Of a DNA stretch of 39,329 bases, positions 31,606-39,203 are shown one piece after another (within the stretch, counting starts at the first letter, position 1; each line of letters begins with the position of its first letter). Source of the DNA: Lentisphaerota bacterium (GTDB lineage Bacteria > Verrucomicrobiota > Kiritimatiellia > PWTM01); NCBI GenBank assembly GCA_016873715.1, contig VGWF01000027.1:1-39329 (forward strand), given 5' to 3'. The position numbers and the translations under genes are program-made. The notes below the pieces were generated by a model. The model worked only from the letters and a program-made list of their open reading frames with translations, had not been told where the DNA came from and searched no databases.

Positions 31606-34092
31606 GTGAACGAGAACGCCAACGCTCGCGCCGCCGAAACGGCCGGACCGCTCCGCCGGGGAATCGGAGCCGGGATCCTGCTGGGCTTCCTGCTTCTGGC
31701 CGCCACGGGCATGGGGAAGGTGCTCCTGCATCCGGACCAGGTCCTGGATTTCAACGACGGCAACATCGAGTCGGTCCTTTCGCCGACCTACGCGCTGCCG
31801 GGTGCGCTCCTCCGCGTTTGGGACAACCAGTTCTTCTTCGGCCAGGGCGGCAAGCTCTTCTCCCTCGGCTCCGCAAGCGCGGGCGAGTCGCTCGCCGGGC
31901 CGCACCACTACCGCCGCGGCTTCATCGCCCTGCTTCTCGCGCTTGTCGGCGGCGCCCTCTACTGGATGCTTCGCCAATACCGCCTGCCCCGGACCGCCTC
32001 CGCCCTCGCAGCGGGCGCGGTGATGCTCGGGGGAACCTGCTTCTCGTTCGCGGTGCTCGGGCTGGCGGTCCGCGCCAGCGCGCTCGGTTTCGCGGCGCTG
32101 GCGGCCGGATTCCTCGAGCGCGGGCGTCGCGACGATGCATGGATCCCCTACGCCCTCGGCGGCGGATGCCTCGGGTTGTCGATCTCCGAGGTGCCCGACA
32201 TCGGCGTCTTCCTCGCGCTCACGACCGCGGGGATCTGGCTGTGGACGCACTGGCCGGAGGCCCCGGCGAAGGCGCCGTGGGCGAAGCTGGCCGGCCGGTT
32301 CGTCCTGTACGTCGCCTGCAGCGGCCTGCTGGCCTGGCAGACGATCGGCGTGATGTTCGCAACGCAGGTGGAGGGCGTGCAGCAGGGCGCCGCCGAAGAC
32401 CCCGCCGAGCGATACGCCTGGGCGACGCAGTGGAGCCTGCCTCCGGAGGAGACGTGGAACCTGGTTTCGGGAACCTACTTCGGCACCACCTCGCGCTCGG
32501 CGGAGGCGCCGTACCGCGGCCGGATGGGACGCAGCCCCGGCTGGGAGACGACGAAGCAGGGCTTCCGCAACTTCTCGCTGACGGGCCACCACCTCGGCGT
32601 CGTCCCGGCGATCCTGGCCCTGGCCGCGATCGGCGTGGCCGTGGCGGGCGCGCGCGAACGGCGCCGGCTTGCGTGGCTCGCGGTGGGCGGGGGCGCGCTG
32701 GCGCTCCTGCTGGCCCTGGGCAAGTTCACGCCGCTCTACCGGCTCGTCTTCTCGCTGCCCTACCTCAGCACGATCCGCAATCCGGAGAAGTGGATGGTGC
32801 CGTTCGTCCTGTTCGCCACGCTCGGCATCGCGCTGGCGCTCGAGGCGCTTCTGAGCCCCTCCGCCGAGACGGCCCGCCGCGCGCGCCGCTGGACGCTCTG
32901 GACCTGCGCCGGGATCGGCGGGCTCTCGCTTCTGCTTCTCTTCGCGACGTTCGCCGGGAAATCCGGCTTCCTCGCGCAGCTGCAGGCCGAGGGCTACGGC
33001 GGGCAATCCGCCGCCGCGTGGTCGGCGGCCGTCATGGCCTGCCTGAAGACCGCGGCCATCGCGGGGGTGTTCGCCGCCGTCCTCGCCGTTGCCGCCCGGG
33101 CCGGCGGACTGCCGGAAGCGCGCCGCGCCACCATCGTGGCCTCCGCCGTCGGCCTGCTCGCCGTCCTCGACCTCCTCGCGGTCAACGGCCATTACGTCGC
33201 CGGCCGCACCTACGGCGCCGTGCTCGCCTCCAACCCGCTCCGGCAGTTCATCGACGCCCACCGCGGCGACGGCCGGTTCAAGATGCTCCCCCCCACCCAC
33301 CCGGCCCTGAACAACATCCGCATGAGTCACATGCAGGTGTCGGGCTGCGACCTCTTCGATCCGGTCAGCGTCTCGCGCATGCCGACGGACTACGCCGCGC
33401 TCTTCGAGGCCCTCCAGACCCTGCCGACGCGGGTCTGGGAGCTGGGCGGCGTGCGCTACTTCGTGACCCTGCCCGGCGGCGCGCAGCAGCTCGAGCAGGC
33501 CGACGGCGGCCGCGGCCGCGTAAAGGAGGTCTTCGCCGCGGGCATCGCGCAGATGGATGGCGCGCTCGTGCCCGTCGACGGCGCCCCGGCGGACCAGCAG
33601 GTCCTCCGCATCGCCGAGTTCTCCGGCGCCCGCCCGAAGCTCGCCTTCGCGACACGCGTGACCCCCGTCCCCGCCACCGCCGAGGGCGAGAAGGCCGCAC
33701 TGGCCCGGCTCGTCGCGCCGGATTTCGACGCCGCCTCCGAGGCGGTCGTCCACGCGGAGCCCGCGCCGCCCGCGGCGCCTGCGGAGGCGAAGGTGCTGCG
33801 GAGCGTGCGCGACGAACCCGCCGCCGCCGCGGTCGAGGTGGAAACGCCCGCCCCCGCCCTGCTGACCCGCGCGACCAAGTTCGACTCCGACTGGAAGGTG
33901 CGGATCGACGGCGCTCCCGCCGCCCTTCTGCGCGTCAACGCCGTCTTCCAGGGCGTCGTCGTGCCCGCCGGCCGTCACACGGTCGACTTCGAGTACCGCC
34001 CCGACCGCAGCTCGCTCGCCGTCGCCGCCGCCGGCCGGGCCGGCTGGCTTGGTCTCTGGCTCGTCTGGCTCGTCCGCCGCCGCGCCGCCTGA
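31606..34092 (+). CDS. YfhO-like multi-pass membrane protein (GT-C fold)
   Basis: 828 residues. GTG 31606 has GGAGG 7 bases upstream and gives a sensible cytoplasmic N-terminus; the longer frame from 31456 reads through intergenic DNA. The first membrane span is GILLGFLLLAATGMGKVLL, then a large loop, then a series of spans from FIALLLALVGGALYWML to about residue 545. The middle contains FSLPYLSTIRNPEKWMVPF, a strong YfhO mark. The C-terminal 280 residues are soluble: HYVAGRTYGAVLASNP, then FDSDWKVRIDGAPAALLRVN and GVVVPAGRHTVDFEYRP before a final span GWLGLWLVWL. YfhO proteins are GT-C-type glycosyltransferases using lipid-linked sugars, for example in teichoic acid or lipid glycosylation. 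Acceptor here unknown. Confidence 0.85.
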   Translation: MNENANARAAETAGPLRRGIGAGILLGFLLLAATGMGKVLLHPDQVLDFNDGNIESVLSPTYALPGALLRVWDNQFFFGQGGKLFSLGSASAGESLAGPHHYRRGFIALLLALVGGALYWMLRQYRLPRTASALAAGAVMLGGTCFSFAVLGLAVRASALGFAALAAGFLERGRRDDAWIPYALGGGCLGLSISEVPDIGVFLALTTAGIWLWTHWPEAPAKAPWAKLAGRFVLYVACSGLLAWQTIGVMFATQVEGVQQGAAEDPAERYAWATQWSLPPEETWNLVSGTYFGTTSRSAEAPYRGRMGRSPGWETTKQGFRNFSLTGHHLGVVPAILALAAIGVAVAGARERRRLAWLAVGGGALALLLALGKFTPLYRLVFSLPYLSTIRNPEKWMVPFVLFATLGIALALEALLSPSAETARRARRWTLWTCAGIGGLSLLLLFATFAGKSGFLAQLQAEGYGGQSAAAWSAAVMACLKTAAIAGVFAAVLAVAARAGGLPEARRATIVASAVGLLAVLDLLAVNGHYVAGRTYGAVLASNPLRQFIDAHRGDGRFKMLPPTHPALNNIRMSHMQVSGCDLFDPVSVSRMPTDYAALFEALQTLPTRVWELGGVRYFVTLPGGAQQLEQADGGRGRVKEVFAAGIAQMDGALVPVDGAPADQQVLRIAEFSGARPKLAFATRVTPVPATAEGEKAALARLVAPDFDAASEAVVHAEPAPPAAPAEAKVLRSVRDEPAAAAVEVETPAPALLTRATKFDSDWKVRIDGAPAALLRVNAVFQGVVVPAGRHTVDFEYRPDRSSLAVAAAGRAGWLGLWLVWLVRRRAA

Positions 34093-34335
34093 TTCACGCG
34101 GAGCCGTCCGATCGGGAGCGGTGACGGTCCCGCTGACCGCGTAGCCGCAGGGCTACGACCTGCGGCGCTGCGGCTTCCGCGACCGCCCCCCGGCACGCCA
34201 CGTCGTAGCCGTGGCGCCACCCGGAACCAAGGCACGAGACCAATCCGAAGTCGCGAGCGGCAAGCACGAAGCCGCCGTCTTCTTCCAGGTTTCAGGTTTC
34301 ATCCCTCATCCCTCGACGCCGCCCGGGCCGCCGGG
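34093..34335. other. Intergenic region with hairpins
   Basis: No gene. Contains GTAGCC-GCAG-GGCTAC (34141-34156), a perfect 6-base hairpin, then a palindrome GTGGCGCCAC (34211-34220). No T tract, so termination is uncertain. The heptamer array at 34283-34317 lies at its end, directly before the promoter of the next operon. Confidence 0.45.
34283..34317 (+). repeat. Heptamer tandem array
   Basis: Five 7-base units: TTCCAGG, TTTCAGG, TTTCATC, CCTCATC, CCTCGAC. It ends 18 bases before the -35 box of the downstream operon promoter. Confidence 0.7.
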
Positions 34336-34364
34336 TTGATTCCGGCCTTGGCCGCGGCTACTCT
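34336..34364 (+). promoter_or_regulatory. Sigma-70-type promoter of the polysaccharide operon, apparently leaderless
   Basis: TTGATT (34336-34341), a 17-base spacer, TACTCT (34359-34364). The ATG at 34372 is 7 bases past the -10, exactly as at asnB. The TTG of the -35 box could be misread as a start codon, adding 12 residues in front of MSNPP; this promoter argues against that. Confidence 0.55.
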
Positions 34365-34371
34365 GCACATC

Positions 34372-35319
34372 ATGAGCAATCCTCCGCAACGTGTGCTGGT
34401 CACGGGCGGCGCCGGCTACATCGGGTCGATTCTCGTCCCGATGCTGCTGGCCCGGGGCCACAAGGTGACGGTGCTGGACAACTTCCTCTACGGCCAGGCC
34501 ACGCTGCTGGACTGCTGCCACGACCCCAACCTGCGGATCGTCCGCGGCGACGCCCGCGACGAGGGCCTCCTGAAGCGCCTCGTCCCCGAGGCCGACGTGC
34601 TGATCCCGCTCGCGTGCCTCGTCGGCGCCCCGCTCTGCGAGAAGCGGCCGGTGGAGGCGAAGACCCTGAACCTCGACGCCGTCGAGGCGGTCGTCGCCCT
34701 CAGCCGCCCCGGCCAGAGGATCGTCTACCCCAACACCAACAGCGGCTACGGCATCGGCGAGGAGAACCTCGAGTGCACCGAGGAGTCGCCGCTGCGGCCG
34801 ATCTCGCTCTACGGCCGGCTCAAGGTCGACGCCGAGAAGGCGGTGCTCGGGTCCGGCCGCGGCGTGGCGCTCCGCCTGGCGACGGTCTTCGGCATCAGCC
34901 CGCGCATGCGGCTCGACCTGCTCGTCAACGATTTCACCTACCGCGCCGTCACCGACCGCTTCGTCATCCTCTTCGAAGCCCACTTCAAGCGGAACTACAT
35001 CCACGTGCGCGACGTCTCGCAGGCGTTCATCCACGCGATGACCCACTTCGAGGCGATGCAGGGCCAGGCCTACAACGTCGGCCTGAGCGAGGCGAACCTG
35101 TCCAAGATGGAACTCTGCCTCGCGATCCGGGAACAGGTGCCGGACTTCACGATCATGGAGGCGGCGATCGGCAAGGATCCCGACCAGCGGAACTACATCG
35201 TCAGCAACGCGAAGATCGAGGCGACCGGCTACCGCCCGCGCGTCGGGTTGAAGGCTGGCATCGCGGAGCTGATCAAGGGCTACCAGGTCGTCCGGCGGAA
35301 CCAGTTCTCCAATGTCTGA
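34372..35319 (+). CDS. NAD-dependent extended-SDR sugar-nucleotide epimerase/dehydratase
   Basis: 315 residues. Rossmann nucleotide site T11-GGAGYIG18, which is the extended-SDR pattern. The active-site Tyr/Lys pair is Y147-GRLK151 in SLYGRLKVDAEKAVL, with the Ser/Thr region NTNSGYGIGEEN before it. ILFEAHFKRNYIHVRDVSQAFIHAM and YNVGLSEANLSKMEL are typical of UDP- or GDP-sugar epimerases and dehydratases. The start at ATG 34372 puts the beta1 strand (RVLVTGG) at the usual place. It opens the second polysaccharide operon. Two further SDR genes and a GHMP kinase downstream suggest synthesis of an uncommon nucleotide-activated sugar. The exact reaction cannot be read from the sequence. Confidence 0.88.
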   Translation: MSNPPQRVLVTGGAGYIGSILVPMLLARGHKVTVLDNFLYGQATLLDCCHDPNLRIVRGDARDEGLLKRLVPEADVLIPLACLVGAPLCEKRPVEAKTLNLDAVEAVVALSRPGQRIVYPNTNSGYGIGEENLECTEESPLRPISLYGRLKVDAEKAVLGSGRGVALRLATVFGISPRMRLDLLVNDFTYRAVTDRFVILFEAHFKRNYIHVRDVSQAFIHAMTHFEAMQGQAYNVGLSEANLSKMELCLAIREQVPDFTIMEAAIGKDPDQRNYIVSNAKIEATGYRPRVGLKAGIAELIKGYQVVRRNQFSNV

Positions 35320-35364
35320 GACGGACGGATATCACGGGGGCGCGGAGATCGCGGAGAAGACGAT

Positions 35365-35955
35365 GTGAAGGAAGAGCCCGCCAGACCGATCCCGTCGCAC
35401 GCGTGCGATCCGTCGCAGCCGCTGGCGCGCCGCCTTGGGATCACGGTGCATGTGTCGCCGCTGCGGATGCGATTGCGCCGACTGATGGCGGAGCATCCGT
35501 CCGCCGGCGCCGCTTGCGTCGAAGACTGGCTTCTCGATGTCGCGCAGGCCCGCGGGGTCCGATCCGTCACGCGGGACATCCATCCCCCCGCAGGCTTCCG
35601 ACCCCCGTCGGTATCGGAGCTTTCGACCGAGGAGCTTGTCGCAGCAATCGCGCAGCCGCAGAACCTGGACCGACCCCAGATCCTGCGCGCCGCCGCGGAA
35701 CTGGTTTCGCGCGGAGACGTGGACCCCTCCATGCTGGCGGCGGTAGCCCGCAGGGAGCGCGCGGATCGTGTCCTGGCCGAACTGGGGCGGCAGGCGCTCC
35801 ATGTCGAGCCCGCCCATTCGGTCTGGCACGCGCTGGCCGGTGCCCTCGGCGATGCCCGGCCACTTCGTTCGCCGCTGCTGCATTGGACACGAATCGCCTT
35901 CCCCGTTCCCGACGAGCGGGGTGTCTGTCGGGGCCTATGGAGGCTGGTCGCGTGA
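35365..35955 (+). CDS. Hypothetical partner protein of the DUF6036 gene
   Basis: 196 residues from GTG 35365, with GGAGAAG 5 bases upstream; an ATG two bases earlier reads straight into a stop. No signal peptide or membrane span. Residues 1-60 are variable and Arg/Pro-rich; the C-terminal part is helical and looks conserved: PPSVSELSTEELVAAIAQPQ, DRPQILRAAAELVSRGDVD, RRERADRVLAELGRQALHV, HWTRIAFPVP. From memory, this kind of protein is found directly before DUF6036 genes in other Verrucomicrobia-like genomes, but I cannot verify that here. The stop overlaps the next start by 4 bases (GTGA). A possible antitoxin or adaptor role is inference; no helix-turn-helix is obvious. Confidence 0.65.
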   Translation: MKEEPARPIPSHACDPSQPLARRLGITVHVSPLRMRLRRLMAEHPSAGAACVEDWLLDVAQARGVRSVTRDIHPPAGFRPPSVSELSTEELVAAIAQPQNLDRPQILRAAAELVSRGDVDPSMLAAVARRERADRVLAELGRQALHVEPAHSVWHALAGALGDARPLRSPLLHWTRIAFPVPDERGVCRGLWRLVA

Positions 35956-36488
35956 ATCGCGCGGAGATCATCCTGGCGACGCTGGACCGGCACCTGCAAT
36001 CCCGGGTCGAACTCACCCTGTTCGGCCGGGCCGCGATGGCCCTCGGCTTCTCCGATCCCCCGCCCGAGTTCGGGCTGAGCCTCGATGTGGATGGCGTCCT
36101 CTGGAACGGTCAGGCCGAGGAACTGCTGGAGCGGACGAATTTCTGGAGCGCGGTCGAGCTGGCGAATGCCGAGTTGGCCGACGCGAAGCTCTACATCAGC
36201 CATTTCTTTCAGGAAGATCAAGTCGTGCTCTCTCCCGCCTGGCGCACCCGGCGGGCGGCCCTGCCCGGCGCGTGGAACCGACTGACCCTCTTCCGGCTTG
36301 GCGACGAGGATCTCTTCCTTTCCAAACTGATGCGCGTGGATCCGCAGGATCTCGCCGATGCGCGGTTTGTTGCGGGCCGCGCCGGCTGGACTCCGGCGCA
36401 GATTCGGACAATCCTCAAGGAAGCGCGGGTGCCGGGCATTCCCGAGATCCGCGAACAATTCGAGCTGTGTTCCAGAGAATTCTCATAA
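35952..36488 (+). CDS. DUF6036-type nucleotidyltransferase-like protein
   Basis: 178 residues from GTG 35952, overlapping the upstream stop. Features: LATLDRHLQSRVELTLFGRAAMALGF, then SLDVDGVLWNGQAEELL, LYISHFFQEDQVVLSP, and FRLGDEDLFLSKLMRVDPQDLADARFV. This matches the DUF6036 group, distantly related to AbiEii/MNT nucleotidyltransferases: the hGxA-like FGRAAMAL, an acidic strand near LDVD, and the LSKLMR..D.QD core. Family members act in toxin-antitoxin or abortive-infection-like pairs, or are orphan. The end of this gene overlaps the start of the fcl-like gene by 22 bases. This two-gene unit is foreign to the sugar pathway around it. Confidence 0.75.
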   Translation: MNRAEIILATLDRHLQSRVELTLFGRAAMALGFSDPPPEFGLSLDVDGVLWNGQAEELLERTNFWSAVELANAELADAKLYISHFFQEDQVVLSPAWRTRRAALPGAWNRLTLFRLGDEDLFLSKLMRVDPQDLADARFVAGRAGWTPAQIRTILKEARVPGIPEIREQFELCSREFS

Positions 36489-37411
36489 CCGGCGCCACGG
36501 GGTTTCTCGGGCACCACATCGTGCCGGCGCTGCGGGCGGCGTTCCCGGGCGCCGAGCTGGTGCCCGTCGGCCGGCGCGACGCCGACCTGCTCGAGCCCGG
36601 CGCGCCCGCGCGGCTGCTGGCGGACGTGAAGCCGGACGCCGTCGTCCACCTCGCCGCGAAGTCCGGCGGCATCCAGGACAACCGGAAGCGGCCGGCGGAC
36701 TACTTCTACGAGAACCTCGCGATGAACACCGCGGTGTTCGAGGCCTCGTTCCGCTCCGGCGCGGCGAAACTCCTCACGCTGATGGGCGGCTGTTCCTACC
36801 CGTCGAAGGCCGTCTCGCCGATCGGCGAGGACCAGATGTGGAACGGGTTCCCGCAGATCGAGAGCGCGGGCTACTCGGTCGCGAAGAAGATGATGCTCGT
36901 CCAGTCGTGGGCCTACCGCGTCCAGCACGGCTTCAACTCCGTCGTGCTGATCCCGGGCAACGTCTACGGCGAATGGGACAACTTCAACCTCGAGCAGTCG
37001 CACGTGATCCCGGCGCTCGTCCGCAGGTACATCGAGGCGCGCGACCGCGGCGACGCGGAGATCGTCGCGTGGGGCACCGGCCGGCCGACGCGCGACTTCG
37101 TCTACGCGGGCGACATCGCCGCCACGATCCCGTGGTTCCTCGCGAACCACGACTCCAGCGACCCGGTCAACATCTCGTCCGGCACGCGCATCACCATCCG
37201 CGAACTCGCCGAGACCGTCGCGCGAACGACCGGGTTCGCCGGCCGCATCGCGTGGGACACCACCAAGCCGGACGGCCAGATCGACAAGATCTTCGACGTG
37301 TCGCGCCTGCACGCGCTGGGGCTCTCGTGCCCGACGACGCTGGAGGAGGGCCTCCGCCGCACCGCGCAATGGTTCGAACGGGCCCGATGCGACGGGACGG
37401 TCCGCCTGTGA
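36467..37411 (+). CDS. GDP-L-fucose synthase-like extended SDR
   Basis: 314 residues from GTG 36467, the only start that places the nucleotide site T8-GATGFLG15 correctly. It has no clear Shine-Dalgarno and overlaps the DUF6036 gene by 22 bases. The catalytic Tyr/Lys are Y136 and K140 in SAGYSVAKKMM. Other marks of the fucose-synthase branch: VVHLAAKSGGIQDN, LLTLMGGCSYPSKAVSPI, VLIPGNVYGEWDNFNLEQSHVIPALVRR, TGRPTRDFVYAGDIA. Fcl carries out the 3,5-epimerisation and 4-reduction of GDP-4-keto-6-deoxymannose; the product here could be GDP-L-fucose or a GDP-6-deoxyheptose relative, given the heptose-kinase-like gene downstream. The overlap suggests that its original 5' end was changed when the two-gene module arrived. 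Confidence 0.85.
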   Translation: MFQRILITGATGFLGHHIVPALRAAFPGAELVPVGRRDADLLEPGAPARLLADVKPDAVVHLAAKSGGIQDNRKRPADYFYENLAMNTAVFEASFRSGAAKLLTLMGGCSYPSKAVSPIGEDQMWNGFPQIESAGYSVAKKMMLVQSWAYRVQHGFNSVVLIPGNVYGEWDNFNLEQSHVIPALVRRYIEARDRGDAEIVAWGTGRPTRDFVYAGDIAATIPWFLANHDSSDPVNISSGTRITIRELAETVARTTGFAGRIAWDTTKPDGQIDKIFDVSRLHALGLSCPTTLEEGLRRTAQWFERARCDGTVRL

Positions 37412-38220
37412 GCGCCGCCGGCCAGCGCACGTGCCTCGTGCTCGGCGCGCGGGGCTTCGTCGGCTCCGCCATCGCCGCCGAGGCGGCGCGGCGCGGCTGG
37501 ACCGTGCTCGCCGTCGACAAGGACGAGTACGACGCGGCCGCCGGTTCCGCCTGCGACCTGCTGGTCAACGCCAACGGCAACTCCCGCAAGTATCTCGCGG
37601 CGCAGGATCCGAAGCAGGAGTTCGACCTCTCCGTGCGGTCGGTCGAGCGGTCCCTGCACGACTTCCGCGCGGACGTCCCCGTTCATCTCTCGACCATCGA
37701 CGTGTACGCCGACGCCTCCTCGCCCGCGACGACGGACGAGGACGCGCCGATCGACCCGGCGCGGCTCTCTCCCTACGGCTTCCACAAGTGGCTTGCCGAG
37801 CGGCTGGTCGAGCACGACGCGCGGCGGCGGCTGATCCTGCGCATGGGCGGCTTCGTCGGCCCGCGCCTGTGGAAGAACTCCATCCACGATCTCCTCGCGG
37901 GCGTCCCGCTGCGCGTGCATCCGGACTCGGAGTACCAGTACCTCGACACGCGCGAGCTGGCGCGGATCGTGTTCGACCTCGTCGCGGCGGGCGCCGAGGG
38001 GATGCGCCTCAACGCCTGCGGCGCCGGCACCGTCGCGTTGCGCGAGGTGGCCTCGTGGATCCCGGGCTGCGACCTGTCCGCGCTGCCCGCCGGGCTTCCG
38101 CGCGAACGCTACGAGGCGTCGACCGCCCGCCTCGCGGCCCTGCGCCCCGTTCCGCCCACCCGCGACATGGTCCGCGCCTTTCTCGACGAATGCCGGACGG
38201 CCGGAGGAATCCCCCGATGA
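37408..38220 (+). CDS. Extended SDR, sugar-nucleotide reductase-like
   Basis: 270 residues from GTG 37408, which overlaps the fcl-like stop by 4 bases (GTGA); an ATG at 37387 inside that gene is less likely. Rossmann site L12-GARGFVG19 in CLVLGARGFVGSAIA. The catalytic Tyr/Lys are Y123 and K127 in SPYGFHKWLAERLV. The acidic residue after beta2 (AVDKDEYD) suggests NAD(H) preference. LSTIDVYADASSPATTDED and LRMGGFVGPRLWKNSIHDLL are in keeping with the dTDP-4-dehydrorhamnose-reductase or UDP-sugar reductase group. At 270 residues it is short for an extended SDR. Its place between the fcl-like gene and the sugar kinase indicates a step in one sugar pathway; exact substrate unknown. Confidence 0.8.
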   Translation: MSAAGQRTCLVLGARGFVGSAIAAEAARRGWTVLAVDKDEYDAAAGSACDLLVNANGNSRKYLAAQDPKQEFDLSVRSVERSLHDFRADVPVHLSTIDVYADASSPATTDEDAPIDPARLSPYGFHKWLAERLVEHDARRRLILRMGGFVGPRLWKNSIHDLLAGVPLRVHPDSEYQYLDTRELARIVFDLVAAGAEGMRLNACGAGTVALREVASWIPGCDLSALPAGLPRERYEASTARLAALRPVPPTRDMVRAFLDECRTAGGIPR

Positions 38221-39203
38221 TCATCGCGCGCGCCCCGTTCCGCATCAGCTTCTTCGGCGGCGGCACCGACTTCCCCGGGCACTACCGGCGGCATGGCGGC
38301 GCCGTGCTGGCGACGACGATCGACAAGCACGCCTACCTGAGCCTCCACGCGCTCAGCCCCTTCTTCCAGTACCGCTTCCGCGCCAGCTACGCGAAGACCG
38401 AGCTCGTGCAGAACCCGCGGGAGTTCGAGCACCCGCTGATCCGCGAGAGCCTGCTGATGCTGCGCGTCCGCGAGGGCCTGGAGCTGACGCACGTCTCCGA
38501 CCTGCCCGGCCGCACGGGGCTGGGCACGTCGTCCGCCTTCACCGTCGCGCTGCTGCACGCGCTGCACGAGCGGCGCGGCGACCGGGTCGGCCCGGAGGAT
38601 CTCGCCCGCGAGGCGATCGAGGTCGGGGGGGAGCGCGTCGGCGATTCCGGCGGCCACCAGGACCAGTACGCCGCGGCCTACGGCGGCATGATGCGCATCG
38701 ACTTCGGTCCGCGCGACGCGGTGCGCGTCCGCCCCCTCGCCCTCCGCGCCGCCCGGCTCGCCGCGCTCGAGGGCCGCCTGCTGCTGTTCTATCTCGGGCG
38801 CGAGGAGTCGGCCGAGACCATCCTCGCCGAGCAGACGCGCCGCTCGCGCCGAAACGCCGGCGCCCTGGAGCGCATGCACCGCATGGTCGACCAGGCCGAG
38901 CGGATCCTCCACTCCGGCGACCTCGACGATTTCGGCCGGCTGCTGCACGAGAGCTGGACGCTGAAGAAGACGCTGTCCAGCGGCATTTCCAACGCGCCGA
39001 TCGACGACGCCTACGCGGCCGCGCGCAAGGCCGGCGCGCTGGGCGGCAAGCTGCTCGGGGCGGGCGGCCGCGGCTTCCTGCTGGTCTTCGCCGATCCGTC
39101 GCGCCACGCGGCGATCCGCCGACGCCTGGCCGCGCTGCGCGAGGTCCGGTTCCGCTTCAGCCGCGAGGGGAGCCGGATCGTGTTCCGGTCCGGCGAGCCA
39201 TGA
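38217..39203 (+). CDS. GHMP-family sugar kinase, D-glycero-D-manno-heptose 7-phosphate kinase-like
   Basis: 328 residues, ATGA overlap with the previous gene. The opening IIARAPFRISFFGGGTDFPGHY is diagnostic of the HddA-type branch of GHMP kinases. The ATP-binding glycine/serine loop is PGRTGLGTSSAFTVALLHAL (about residues 98-117). GGERVGDSGGHQDQYAAAYGG supplies the second motif with its acidic catalytic residue, and GALGGKLLGAGGRGFLLVF is motif 3. HddA phosphorylates D-glycero-alpha-D-manno-heptose 7-phosphate at C1 on the way to GDP-heptose; close relatives act on fucose or other sugars. Linked to the fcl-like and SDR genes, a GDP-heptose or 6-deoxyheptose route is plausible. That pathway statement is inference. 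Confidence 0.88.
   Translation: MIIARAPFRISFFGGGTDFPGHYRRHGGAVLATTIDKHAYLSLHALSPFFQYRFRASYAKTELVQNPREFEHPLIRESLLMLRVREGLELTHVSDLPGRTGLGTSSAFTVALLHALHERRGDRVGPEDLAREAIEVGGERVGDSGGHQDQYAAAYGGMMRIDFGPRDAVRVRPLALRAARLAALEGRLLLFYLGREESAETILAEQTRRSRRNAGALERMHRMVDQAERILHSGDLDDFGRLLHESWTLKKTLSSGISNAPIDDAYAAARKAGALGGKLLGAGGRGFLLVFADPSRHAAIRRRLAALREVRFRFSREGSRIVFRSGEP

Noticed and set aside
34336-34371. Upstream TTG start for the SDR gene adding 12 residues
   Set aside because: That TTG is part of a good -35 box, and the Rossmann strand is correctly placed from ATG 34372.
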